NCBI GenBank assembly: GCA_944324965.1 | Contig: CALUYH010000005.1 | Coordinates: forward strand, 31,585 to 95,584 | Reading direction: 5' to 3' | Source: Candidatus Avelusimicrobium gallinaceum | GTDB taxonomy: Bacteria > Elusimicrobiota > Elusimicrobia > Elusimicrobiales > Elusimicrobiaceae | Length of the DNA stretch: 64,000 nucleotides | In this document: one piece after another, positions 38,193-47,021 of the stretch | Position numbering within the stretch: position 1 is the stretch's first letter | Layout of the letters: every line of letters begins with the position of its first letter | Program-made: the position numbers and the translations under genes | The notes under the pieces: model-generated | Told to the model about the DNA's origin: nothing | Databases searched by the model: none | What the model saw: the letters and a program-made list of their open reading frames with translations, nothing else

Positions 38193-39404
38193 TTAATCAT
38201 CGGCCAGTTTTAAAGGGACGTGCGTTACTTCGCCTGTGGGCAAATGGACGGTCAGTAATTCCTTTTGTTCCACGCCGGCGCCGATTTCTTCCGGCCCGCC
38301 GCGAATAATGAGCAAGGAAATATCGGTGGCGTTTTCCAGCGGGAGCAGATTTTCCAGGTGTTGGTAGTCTACGGCTTTTTCGTCGTGCCACAGCAATCGT
38401 TTGCCAACGGGTTTGCCGTTGTTTTTGGTGTGCACGGCGGCAATGTATTCATCCAGCCGAATGGTGCCGATTTTCTGCCCGGCCAGCACCAAATCGTACG
38501 TTTTCATTTCGCCGCGTTTGGCCGTTTCCAGCAGGTCCGCCAACAAACGCACGGGCACGGCGTAACTTTCCTGCTTCTTGGCGGCACTGCCGCAATGTAT
38601 GCCGACTACTTCGTTTTGGGCATTAAGCAGCGGCCCGCCGCACGCGCCGGCGCGCACCAAGCCGCCAAATTCAAACGACGTTATCAACCGCCCCGGGGTG
38701 GTTTCTTTTACCGTGCGGTTAGGCACGATACGAAAACTCCCGTGAAAAAAACCGTACGAACGGACTTTTTCACCCACGGACGGCGGCCGTGAGGCCAACC
38801 GCAGCGGGCGGATGTAGGGGGCCGCTTCCGGCGGGACGTCCAGCAGTGCTACGTCCGCGCGGCCCATGGTGCCGGAAGTGATAAATTTAACGGGAAAATG
38901 TTTTTCTTCGCCGGACGGCTGACGCAGGAAAATATAAAAATTGTCAAACATAATATCTTGCGCGTGGGCCACCGTTACGCCCAGCAACCGTTTTTGTCCG
39001 TTCCAATCGGCTTCTATAAAGAAGGCGGAAGCGTTCATGGGAGTAAAGGACGACAAGGCCGGATTTTCAAGCCGCGCCACAGCCTGCAAAAAGTGTTCGT
39101 CCAACGCTTGCGGCGTAAGGGCGTGCGCGCGGGAAACGCCCGGCCCCATCCGGTGGCGTTTTTGGCCTGCTTGGGCGCGGGGCACGGCTTGCCGCGGGTG
39201 CGGCTGCGGGGCGGAAAGCGTTGGGCGGTGCACCTGCTTTAAGGCTTGGGCAATGCGGCGTTGCAAGCCCGTCAGTTTAACGGACACGCGGTTCGTTTTT
39301 AAAAGGGCGGGTTTAAAACGCAAGGGCAGTTTGCGCTGGGCTTGCGCGGGGAAAATACAACACAGACAACACAACAAACAACAACCTGCAATACGGAAGT
39401 ACAT
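38193..39404 (-). CDS. Secreted chymotrypsin-fold-like protease with Cys nucleophile (copy A)
   Basis: A 403-residue exported protein, last of four paralogues in a minus-strand operon. The signal peptide (1-22) is Cys-rich and ends FPAQAQ. A basic linker is followed by a trypsin-like domain (about 120-290): His147 in GVTVAHAQD, Asp184 in GRADVALLDV and Cys255 in RAGACGGPLLNAQNEVVGIHCG. The last motif is the usual G-x-S-G-G-P with Ser replaced by Cys. A C-terminal domain of about 90 residues (KIGTIRLDEYIAAV onward) is shared by all four copies. By analogy with viral 3C-type enzymes it may be a cysteine protease; substrates are unknown. No known bacterial family was recognised. Confidence 0.75.
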   Translation of the reverse strand: MYFRIAGCCLLCCLCCIFPAQAQRKLPLRFKPALLKTNRVSVKLTGLQRRIAQALKQVHRPTLSAPQPHPRQAVPRAQAGQKRHRMGPGVSRAHALTPQALDEHFLQAVARLENPALSSFTPMNASAFFIEADWNGQKRLLGVTVAHAQDIMFDNFYIFLRQPSGEEKHFPVKFITSGTMGRADVALLDVPPEAAPYIRPLRLASRPPSVGEKVRSYGFFHGSFRIVPNRTVKETTPGRLITSFEFGGLVRAGACGGPLLNAQNEVVGIHCGSAAKKQESYAVPVRLLADLLETAKRGEMKTYDLVLAGQKIGTIRLDEYIAAVHTKNNGKPVGKRLLWHDEKAVDYQHLENLLPLENATDISLLIIRGGPEEIGAGVEQKELLTVHLPTGEVTHVPLKLADD

Positions 39405-39408
39405 ACGT

Positions 39409-40614
39409 TTATTCTCTTATCAAAACTTGTTTGGAATCGGTGTGCAATTCGTAGTAATACACGCGGCGTTTAACGGAAGAACGGTCCCCTTGGTGGATAA
39501 TCACGCGGAAGACGTCCCCCGGTTTTAATTCAAAAAAGTTTTCCAGGTGATTGTAATTCATAAACGGATACGCCGTGGTGACTTGTATCAGGCGGTCGTT
39601 GCGGATCTGCTGAATCGCGTGCACATTTTCGTCCGGCCGCAACACGCCCAGCGTTTGCCCCCACAATTTAAGCGGCACGCCGGGTTCTTTTTGCGGGGCC
39701 TGCACCAATTGCCGTACCCACTCCACCGGCACTGCGTGGTTAAAGGAAGTTATTCCACCGGTAAAATGTTGCGCTACCAGCAGATACCACGCGCTGGTTT
39801 TGGCGTTATCGGCCGTTACCACACCGGTAAACACGCCGATGACTTTGCCGTTATGCAAGAGCGGCGAACCGCAGTAGCCGCTGCGGATGGGGGAATCCTG
39901 GTAGCGGGTTAAAATGCGGTGTCCGCTGGAAAACAACACCTGAATGCGCGGAAACCAGCCGAAGTTCCCGTGCGAAAACCCGGCCGATTGAATGGACGAT
40001 TTCACTTCCGGCAGGGTATATTCCGGCTGGAAAGGAATCACGTACGGCAGGGCTTCTTTGGGCAGGGGAAAAATGGCAATATCGGCGCCGTGAATGTTGC
40101 CCTCGCGGGCGGAATTGACCTGGAAAAGAAGCGGCTTGCCATGCTTGTCCAAAACGGACATATACGGGGAACGGCCGATATCGTCCAACACGTGCCGCGC
40201 GGTAACGCCCCACACCTGCCCGTCTATCTGTATGGCAAAGGCGGAGCCTTTCCCGTGCGAAGTGGGCGTGGCTTGCAGGGTAAAAACCCCGTGGCGGATT
40301 ACCAGCGGTGCCGGGCGGAGCGGACGCAGCGAATGGCGTTCCTCGGGCAACGTGGCAAAAAGCGGCGCGGCCGCGGACAAGGCATGCTGGCGCGCACGGT
40401 TGGTTAAAATGGTTGCTTTTAAAGCGGCCCGCGTGGTGGGTTTAACAAAAGGCCAGGTAAATTTTTTGGCGGGCGCTTTTTTAAAGGGAGTGGTGGTAAG
40501 GGATTTTAGAAATTTTTGAAAATTTTTCTGCGCACAAGCCGGCGTCCAACTTCCGTTGGACGCGAGGAGCAAAACGCAGAGTAAACCGATACGAAACCCT
40601 TTTTTCATTACCAT
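39409..40614 (-). CDS. Secreted chymotrypsin-fold-like protease with Cys nucleophile (copy B)
   Basis: Paralogue of 401 residues. The signal peptide (about 3-29) ends WTPACAQ; a basic linker (30-105, KAPAKKFTWPFVKP) follows. Probable catalytic residues are His141 in GVTARHVLDD, Asp178 in HGADIAIFPL and Cys248 in IRSGYCGSPLLHNGKVIGVFTG. Spacing His-Asp is 37 and Asp-Cys 70, nearly the same as in the other copies. The shared C-terminal domain begins TLGVLRPDENVHAI. ATG 40614 and ATG 40608 are both possible starts; the latter overlaps the stop of copy C as TAATG. Four bases separate it from copy A. Confidence 0.75.
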   Translation of the reverse strand: MVMKKGFRIGLLCVLLLASNGSWTPACAQKNFQKFLKSLTTTPFKKAPAKKFTWPFVKPTTRAALKATILTNRARQHALSAAAPLFATLPEERHSLRPLRPAPLVIRHGVFTLQATPTSHGKGSAFAIQIDGQVWGVTARHVLDDIGRSPYMSVLDKHGKPLLFQVNSAREGNIHGADIAIFPLPKEALPYVIPFQPEYTLPEVKSSIQSAGFSHGNFGWFPRIQVLFSSGHRILTRYQDSPIRSGYCGSPLLHNGKVIGVFTGVVTADNAKTSAWYLLVAQHFTGGITSFNHAVPVEWVRQLVQAPQKEPGVPLKLWGQTLGVLRPDENVHAIQQIRNDRLIQVTTAYPFMNYNHLENFFELKPGDVFRVIIHQGDRSSVKRRVYYYELHTDSKQVLIRE

Positions 40615-41846
40615 GCTTCCTTTTTTTCTATTTGCTTGGTATCTAAGCGTATCACATAGGTATAGGTTTTGGTGCGGTGTTTATTGACGGTAATTTCGGC
40701 CTGCACCGCGCCGGACAGCGGGAAAAATTTATCCAAAGCCGCCAATTCCATAAACGGATTGCGCACCAACAGTTTGTGGTGTCCGTCGGCATAATGCACG
40801 CCGACGCTTTCCACAAATTCGTCCGGGGCCAACATGCCGATACGCATGCCGTCAAACCACATGGTGCGCGCGGCTTGATCTGGGTGATGATAGGCTTCCA
40901 GCAAATCGTACGCGCGCGAAAGGGGCACAATTTCGCTGATGCTGGCCAAATCGGCCTGCGGCAAGCCCCGCAGTTCCCGGCGGAGTTGATACCACTGCTG
41001 CCCTTCTTTTTTGGGGGAATAACCGCCCACTTCAATTCCGATGGCCTGGCCTTGGCCATTTAATACCACACTGCCGCAAAAGCCCGGCTTGGGTTGGTTG
41101 TGCGAGGGGAAATTGGCCACGATGCGTTCCCCACCGGCAAACAGTACGTGGCGAATGGTCTTTTTGTACGTACCGGCGCTGAAGCCGAACGTAAAAAGCG
41201 GTTCGCCCGCTTGCGGCGCTTGGGGAGCCCCAATCACGGGGCGGGCCACTTCGGCCGCTTCCGGGGGCAGTTTAATCAGGGCGGCGTTCAGCCCGTATTT
41301 GCGCCCGGTCAGCACGACTTCGGCCGGGTAGGTGTACTTTTCGCCGCCGGCATAAAAGGTGACATCCACGTCTTTGCCCATATAGCGCACCACATGGGCG
41401 CCCGAAAGGCCCCACAAAACGGTTTGGCCGTCGCGCCGTTCGGCAATCACGAAACCGGTGCCTTTAAAAGCGTCTTTGGCGCCGCGTTCGGAAACCGTAA
41501 AAATAAAATGGCGGACGTAATTTTCAAACGGGAGCAATTTGGGCTGCCGGAACATCGGCTTTTGCATTTGAATTTTGTGCATCAACGCGCGGGAAAACGA
41601 TAAGGCTTTATCCGCCGACATTTTGGGTACGAAAAAAGGCAGCCTGCCGGATACCGTAGTGGCCCGATGGCCTATTAACGAAATTTTGGTGCGATAGACG
41701 GCCGGGACCTTCGGGTTAGGCTTTTTGTTCCACAGGATGGGGGATTTGCGCAGCCATTGCGTTTGCGCTTCGGCCGGCATATACGGGACCAATAAGCCTA
41801 ATCCCAACAGACATACCATTATCGTTTTGTTGTGCATAGTTGTCAC
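40608..41846 (-). CDS. Secreted protease-like paralogue with Asn in the acid position (copy C)
   Basis: Paralogue of 412 residues, signal peptide to about 28 (PYMPAEAQ). His151 (GLSGAHVVRY) and Cys257 (PKPGFCGSVVLNGQGQAIGI) are in place. The residue aligned with the catalytic Asp of the other copies is Asn187 (KYGLNAALIKLP). The GFCGSV sequence is strikingly like coronavirus 3CL proteases, which work as His-Cys dyads, so loss of the Asp need not abolish activity; alternatively this copy has another role. The start is GTG 41846, overlapping the copy D stop by four bases, or ATG 41837. The C-terminal domain begins RIGMLAPDEFVESV. Confidence 0.72.
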   Translation of the reverse strand: MTTMHNKTIMVCLLGLGLLVPYMPAEAQTQWLRKSPILWNKKPNPKVPAVYRTKISLIGHRATTVSGRLPFFVPKMSADKALSFSRALMHKIQMQKPMFRQPKLLPFENYVRHFIFTVSERGAKDAFKGTGFVIAERRDGQTVLWGLSGAHVVRYMGKDVDVTFYAGGEKYTYPAEVVLTGRKYGLNAALIKLPPEAAEVARPVIGAPQAPQAGEPLFTFGFSAGTYKKTIRHVLFAGGERIVANFPSHNQPKPGFCGSVVLNGQGQAIGIEVGGYSPKKEGQQWYQLRRELRGLPQADLASISEIVPLSRAYDLLEAYHHPDQAARTMWFDGMRIGMLAPDEFVESVGVHYADGHHKLLVRNPFMELAALDKFFPLSGAVQAEITVNKHRTKTYTYVIRLDTKQIEKKEAW

Positions 41847-43096
41847 CAGTGAATGTCTTGATAATAAAACGACTTTTCTTCCTTATCGTAAATCAAATAC
41901 CGGAACGGATTGTTCATACTGAACTCCACCGGTTTGGCGCCGCGGTCTTCCAGCATAAAGCGCAAGAAGCGTACCTCCGGCTGATTCAGCAGGGCCAACA
42001 TCGTAGATTGCGTCAAGCGGTTTTCCGTATCGTACCTGCCGATGGTCTGCTGGCGGGCGTTCAACGCCTCCACCGAATGGATATGTTCGGTGGTTTTTAA
42101 GAAGCCTAACCGCAACGGCCCGGCCACCAACGGAATATCGGCCGAACCTTCGTGTTGGGCTTTTAACAAATAATCCAAAACGCCCGTGTTGGCGGCGTAG
42201 GCGAAGTCGCCTCCCCAGACGCTGCCGCAATGGATGCCGGTCACTTCGCCCTGTGCGTTTAACAGCGGGGCGCCGCACAGCCCGGCCCGGTGTTTAAGCG
42301 GAACGGAAAAATCCGTGCGTAAAAAGCGGGAATTGTCTTTTTGCAAATGTTGTTTGCCGGTATAGACAAAGTGGTGTCCGGAATATCCGCCGGAGATAAA
42401 CGCCTCTCCGCGGGTGGAAGGGATTTGGGCCAGCGGCAGCGGTACAATTTCGGCGGGCAGTTTTTCCGGCAGTTTTAATAACGCCAGGTCCGAAATCATA
42501 TTGGGCCCGTACTGTACCACTTCGGCCGGGACGATAATTTTGGTGTTGCCGTTATAAAAGATAAGCGTTAATTTTTTGCCCATGCCTTTGGCAATGTGGG
42601 CGGCTGTGGCGCCCCAGACTTCTTCCTTGCCGTTATATGTGGTTTTAAAAATAAAAGCGGTAGCCACCGGCTGTTGGGCTTCGGGCAATTCCGCCAGCAG
42701 GGCCGATTGTACCTTGGCTATGGACAAGCGCATATCGGGCGCGGCGGAGATTTTGCCGGCCGCCTGTTTGGCTTTTTGAGCGGCTTGTTTGGCGGCTTCC
42801 AACGCGGTTTGGTCTACTTTTTGCAAAGCGGGTTTCAAGGCGTCTACCGACGATAACACCGGTTGCCCGGGTACTTTCGGCACGCGGGCGCCTGCCACAG
42901 GAACGGACGGAACGGAAAACGACCCTTTCAGCCCGCGTACGGCCGGAAGGCGCGGCACAGAAACAGCTTTTTCCGCCGCTGCTTTTGCCGCCTGGCGCAC
43001 CGGGAGTTTTTGGGCGCATACGTTGCCAGACGGATAAACCGCCGCGGAGAAAGCTACTGCAAGAGAGCACACAAAGATGGAATGTTTCATATACAT
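41843..43096 (-). CDS. Secreted chymotrypsin-fold-like protease with Cys nucleophile (copy D)
   Basis: First gene of the operon, 417 residues. The signal peptide ends NVCAQ near residue 29. The linker (30-125) is long and rich in Ala, Lys, Pro and Val, with an Ala/Gln/Lys helix. Catalytic candidates are His167 in GATAAHIAKG, Asp203 in ISDLALLKLP and Cys274 in RAGLCGAPLLNAQGEVTGIHCGS. Copies A and D are closest to each other around the Cys. The C-terminal domain starts RLGFLKTTEHIHSV. Start is ATG 43096 or ATG 43090. Upstream lies a hairpin-rich leader. Protease activity is inferred from motif and spacing only. Confidence 0.75.
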   Translation of the reverse strand: MYMKHSIFVCSLAVAFSAAVYPSGNVCAQKLPVRQAAKAAAEKAVSVPRLPAVRGLKGSFSVPSVPVAGARVPKVPGQPVLSSVDALKPALQKVDQTALEAAKQAAQKAKQAAGKISAAPDMRLSIAKVQSALLAELPEAQQPVATAFIFKTTYNGKEEVWGATAAHIAKGMGKKLTLIFYNGNTKIIVPAEVVQYGPNMISDLALLKLPEKLPAEIVPLPLAQIPSTRGEAFISGGYSGHHFVYTGKQHLQKDNSRFLRTDFSVPLKHRAGLCGAPLLNAQGEVTGIHCGSVWGGDFAYAANTGVLDYLLKAQHEGSADIPLVAGPLRLGFLKTTEHIHSVEALNARQQTIGRYDTENRLTQSTMLALLNQPEVRFLRFMLEDRGAKPVEFSMNNPFRYLIYDKEEKSFYYQDIHW

Positions 43097-43130
43097 ACTC
43101 TATTGCTTTTGTATAGTTAAAACCAGGGCC

Positions 43131-43178
43131 TTTGGGCCTAGGAAAAGGGGTGCTTTGGGCCCAGGCCGCCTGGGCCCA
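43131..43178. repeat. TTTGGGCC-[TC]-AGG repeats and GGGCCC hairpin upstream of the protease operon
   Basis: TTTGGGCCTAGG at 43131-43142 is repeated as TTTGGGCCCAGG at 43154-43165. The second copy forms a perfect 10-bp hairpin with CCTGGGCCCA (43169-43178) and a three-base loop. No T run follows on the protease strand, so it may be regulatory rather than a terminator. Confidence 0.5.
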
Positions 43179-43180
43179 TA

Positions 43181-43208
43181 AAAAACCCCGCAGCCGGGAG
43201 CCGCGGGG
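43181..43208 (-). terminator. Terminator after glyA
   Basis: On the minus strand CCCCGC and GCGGGG pair around an 11-base inner loop and are followed by a T run. Confidence 0.7.
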
Positions 43209-43227
43209 CAAATGGGCGTGTGTTCGT

Positions 43228-44475
<1,248 letters not shown>

Positions 44476-44578
44476 TCGGAGCACTCCTTGGGCGGTGGCG
44501 CAGAAACAAACGGTTTTTGCACGGGGTTTCCGCCGCAAATTTTTTGTAATTTTTCTATGAAAATGCGTCGTTATTTAA

Positions 44579-44584
44579 TATAAT
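44579..44584 (+). promoter_or_regulatory. -10 box upstream of the deoxyhypusine-synthase-like gene
   Basis: TATAAT 43 bases before the ATG, in an AT-rich stretch; the -35 is weak. Confidence 0.5.
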
Positions 44585-44627
44585 TTACTAAATAGAAGTA
44601 AATAAATCCAGCAGAGGTGTAAAAGAA

Positions 44628-45704
44628 ATGGCAAAACTTACCAAAAAAGACTTTCTCAAAGACACCATCAAACACATTGACATCAAAAAATACAATGTGG
44701 TTCCTATGGTGGAAGCCTTTGGGAGCATGGCCTATGCGTCCCGCGAAGTGGCCAGAGCGAGCAAAATCTATAACATGATGCTTTCCGACAAGAAATGCTC
44801 TGTCATTTTGTGCATCGCGGGGTCGCTCGTATCCGCCGGCCTGAAAAAAGTAGTGGTGGATATGATTCAAAACAACATGGTAGACGCGATCGTCTCCAAC
44901 GGCGCCAACATCGTAGACCAGGACTTCTTTGAAGCATTAGGCTACAAACATTACATCGGTACCCCCTACAACAACGATGACAATTTGCTGCGCGACTTGC
45001 ACATTGACCGCATCTACGACACCTATATCGACGAAGACCAGCTGAAAGAATGTGACGAAACGATCCACAAAATCTGCAACTATCTGGAACCCCGCCCCTA
45101 TTCTTCCCGCGAGTTCATTTGGGAAATGGGCAAATGGCTGGAGAAAAAAGGCAAAGGCAAAGATTCTATCGTCTATAACGCTTACAAATACGGCGTGCCC
45201 GTGTTTGTGCCGGCGTTTTCCGACTGCTCGGCCGGTTTCGGCTTTGTAGCCCACCAGACCGAACACCCGGAAGCCCACGTTACCATCGACAGCGCCAAAG
45301 ACTTTTTGGAACTGACCAAAATCAAAATCAAAGCCAAAGAAACCGGTCTTATGATGTTCTCCGGCGGCGTACCGAAAAACTTTGCGCAGGATACCGTAGT
45401 GGCGGCCGAAATTTTGGGTGCCAACGCTCCGATGCACAAATACGCCGTGCAAATCACCGTGGCCGACGTGCGCGACGGCGCGCTCTCCGGTTCCACCCTC
45501 AAGGAAGCGTCTTCCTGGGGTAAAGTTTCCACCGCGCTGGAACAGATGGTTTACGGCGAATGCACCACGCTTATCCCGCTCATCATCGGTTACGGCTACC
45601 ACAAAGGCGCGTGGAAAAAACGCAAACCCGCCAACTACATCAAGTTCCTGCAGAACGAAGATGCCAAGGTGGCTGCGTTGAAAGCCAAAAAAGCGAAAAA
45701 ATAA
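44628..45704 (+). CDS. Deoxyhypusine-synthase-like polyamine enzyme
   Basis: A 358-residue member of the deoxyhypusine synthase family. The NAD-binding and active-site segments SLVSAGLKKVVVDMIQNN, VSNGANIVDQDFFEALG, SGGVPKNFAQDTV and ALSGSTLKEASSWGKV are present; the last holds the catalytic Lys (Lys299), matching the EAVSWGK motif of eukaryotic enzymes. Bacteria lack eIF5A, and bacterial homologues are thought to transfer an aminobutyl group to a small polyamine, for example making homospermidine from putrescine. The arginine decarboxylase and agmatinase at the left edge would supply putrescine. The product here is inferred. The C-terminus is a Lys/Ala tail. Confidence 0.85.
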   Translation: MAKLTKKDFLKDTIKHIDIKKYNVVPMVEAFGSMAYASREVARASKIYNMMLSDKKCSVILCIAGSLVSAGLKKVVVDMIQNNMVDAIVSNGANIVDQDFFEALGYKHYIGTPYNNDDNLLRDLHIDRIYDTYIDEDQLKECDETIHKICNYLEPRPYSSREFIWEMGKWLEKKGKGKDSIVYNAYKYGVPVFVPAFSDCSAGFGFVAHQTEHPEAHVTIDSAKDFLELTKIKIKAKETGLMMFSGGVPKNFAQDTVVAAEILGANAPMHKYAVQITVADVRDGALSGSTLKEASSWGKVSTALEQMVYGECTTLIPLIIGYGYHKGAWKKRKPANYIKFLQNEDAKVAALKAKKAKK

Positions 45705-45710
45705 CTTGTA

Positions 45711-46565
45711 ATGCGACTTAAAACCGCGTTTATCAGTTTACTGCTGCTGATCTGCCCGTGTGCGTTATGCTACGGGCAGCTCAGTTTTTCGGGGGTAAAC
45801 GGGGAACGCGGTTACGCCGCTTTGCGGGCGCATTACCGGCTGGATTTGGATAACGGCTTTGTGTTCACTCCGATGTACGGTTACTACCGGATGACGGATA
45901 AAGAAATTGACGAAGCCGGTTCCACTTCCCGCTACGGCTTGGAAGCGTCCTACGAATTAAACGATGCGTGGCAGGTGCTGGCGGAAGGCTTTTGGCAGCC
46001 GCAGGCCGTGGGGTATCAGGCGGTCGGGTATGCGGCGGGGGTTGCCTGGGAACCTTTTTACCGCTGGGGCATTTTAAAAAATCCGATTTTAACCGGCTAC
46101 GTCGGTCAGACGCGCTACCGTACCTATGTGGACAAACGCGGCAACGATTTGCCCGGCGGCTCGTTTGGCGAAGTGGAAACCGCCGCCTATGTGCAGGCCG
46201 CGGCCGACGCAGGAAACTTTAATTTGAAAGCCGCCTGGCAGAAAGTGATAGAATATAGTAGCAAGCCGCCGGCCAACGTCACCTTTAGCTGGGCGAATAT
46301 CCCTTTTATGACGGCGGTTGTGCAAGGATTTGTGAAAGAAGCCGCCGCCGTGCGCATCAGCTACCGTACGGAATTTCTCACGCCGTATGCGTCACTGGCG
46401 CGGTACCGCTACAACGAACTGAGCGATACGGCCGCGGCGGTCAGCGCGGGGCTGCACCTGCACTGGGGGGAAATGAGCCTCTCGGGCGGGGTGGAAGTGT
46501 TTGAGCCCCGGCGGGAAGCCAACCGCAAAACCTATTTTTCCATGTCGGCCGAAGTGGAATTTTAA
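45711..46565 (+). CDS. Predicted outer-membrane beta-barrel protein
   Basis: A 284-residue protein with a signal peptide (about 1-22, ending CYGQ) and many amphipathic strands rich in Tyr, Trp and Gly, ending TYFSMSAEVEF with a C-terminal Phe. This pattern indicates an outer-membrane barrel. I do not recognise a specific family. It lies six bases after the deoxyhypusine-synthase-like gene, without a clear promoter, so it may be on the same transcript; a functional link is not evident. Confidence 0.7.
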   Translation: MRLKTAFISLLLLICPCALCYGQLSFSGVNGERGYAALRAHYRLDLDNGFVFTPMYGYYRMTDKEIDEAGSTSRYGLEASYELNDAWQVLAEGFWQPQAVGYQAVGYAAGVAWEPFYRWGILKNPILTGYVGQTRYRTYVDKRGNDLPGGSFGEVETAAYVQAAADAGNFNLKAAWQKVIEYSSKPPANVTFSWANIPFMTAVVQGFVKEAAAVRISYRTEFLTPYASLARYRYNELSDTAAAVSAGLHLHWGEMSLSGGVEVFEPRREANRKTYFSMSAEVEF

Positions 46566-46577
46566 CCGGAGGTCCCT

Positions 46578-47018
46578 GTGCCCATTACCAATTTGCGCTG
46601 TAATATAGACGAAGATGTTTTTTCGCTGACGGTTTTTATCACCCGCCTGCTGACGGGCGGCGTATTGCTGTATGTGTCGGTGGGATGTTTGCTGTTCTAC
46701 CGTGAATTTTTGTACAACGCTACGGCCATCGGCCTGCCGCTGCCCGTGCCGGCGGGGCTGACGGTGGCGGTGGCGGAACTCTTTTTGGGTTTACTGCTGA
46801 TTTTGGGGTGGTTCACCCGTCCGGCGGCGGCGCTGGCGTTTATCATTACGGCCGTGTTGGGGGTCATCTTTTTCGCCGCGGACATCAACAAATTATACGT
46901 GGCGCTGCTCGTGCTGTTGGCGGCGGCTTTGCTGCCGGCCGCGATGCTGGGGCCCGGCAAAATCAGTTTGGATTATAAACACGCACTGCGCCGCGCGCAG
47001 AAAACGTACAGAGGTTAG
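46578..47018 (+). CDS. DoxX-family membrane protein
   Basis: A 146-residue protein with four hydrophobic segments, of the DoxX/DoxD-like family. It contains the ARLLTGGVLLYVS-like start (ITRLLTGGVLLYVSVG), the GLPLPVPAGLTVAVAELFLGLLLILGWFTRPAAA core and an acidic residue within helix two (AELF), all family traits. Some relatives form membrane oxidoreductase complexes; this one has no telling partner. The start is GTG 46578 with GGAGG five bases before it. Three bases separate it from dnaX. Confidence 0.78.
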   Translation: MPITNLRCNIDEDVFSLTVFITRLLTGGVLLYVSVGCLLFYREFLYNATAIGLPLPVPAGLTVAVAELFLGLLLILGWFTRPAAALAFIITAVLGVIFFAADINKLYVALLVLLAAALLPAAMLGPGKISLDYKHALRRAQKTYRG

Positions 47019-47021
47019 TTT

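Noticed and set aside
38193..43096. HtrA/DegP-type serine protease interpretation
   Set aside because: The G-x-S-G-G-P Ser is Cys in all four copies, and the C-terminal domain does not look like PDZ, so an ordinary HtrA annotation would mislead.
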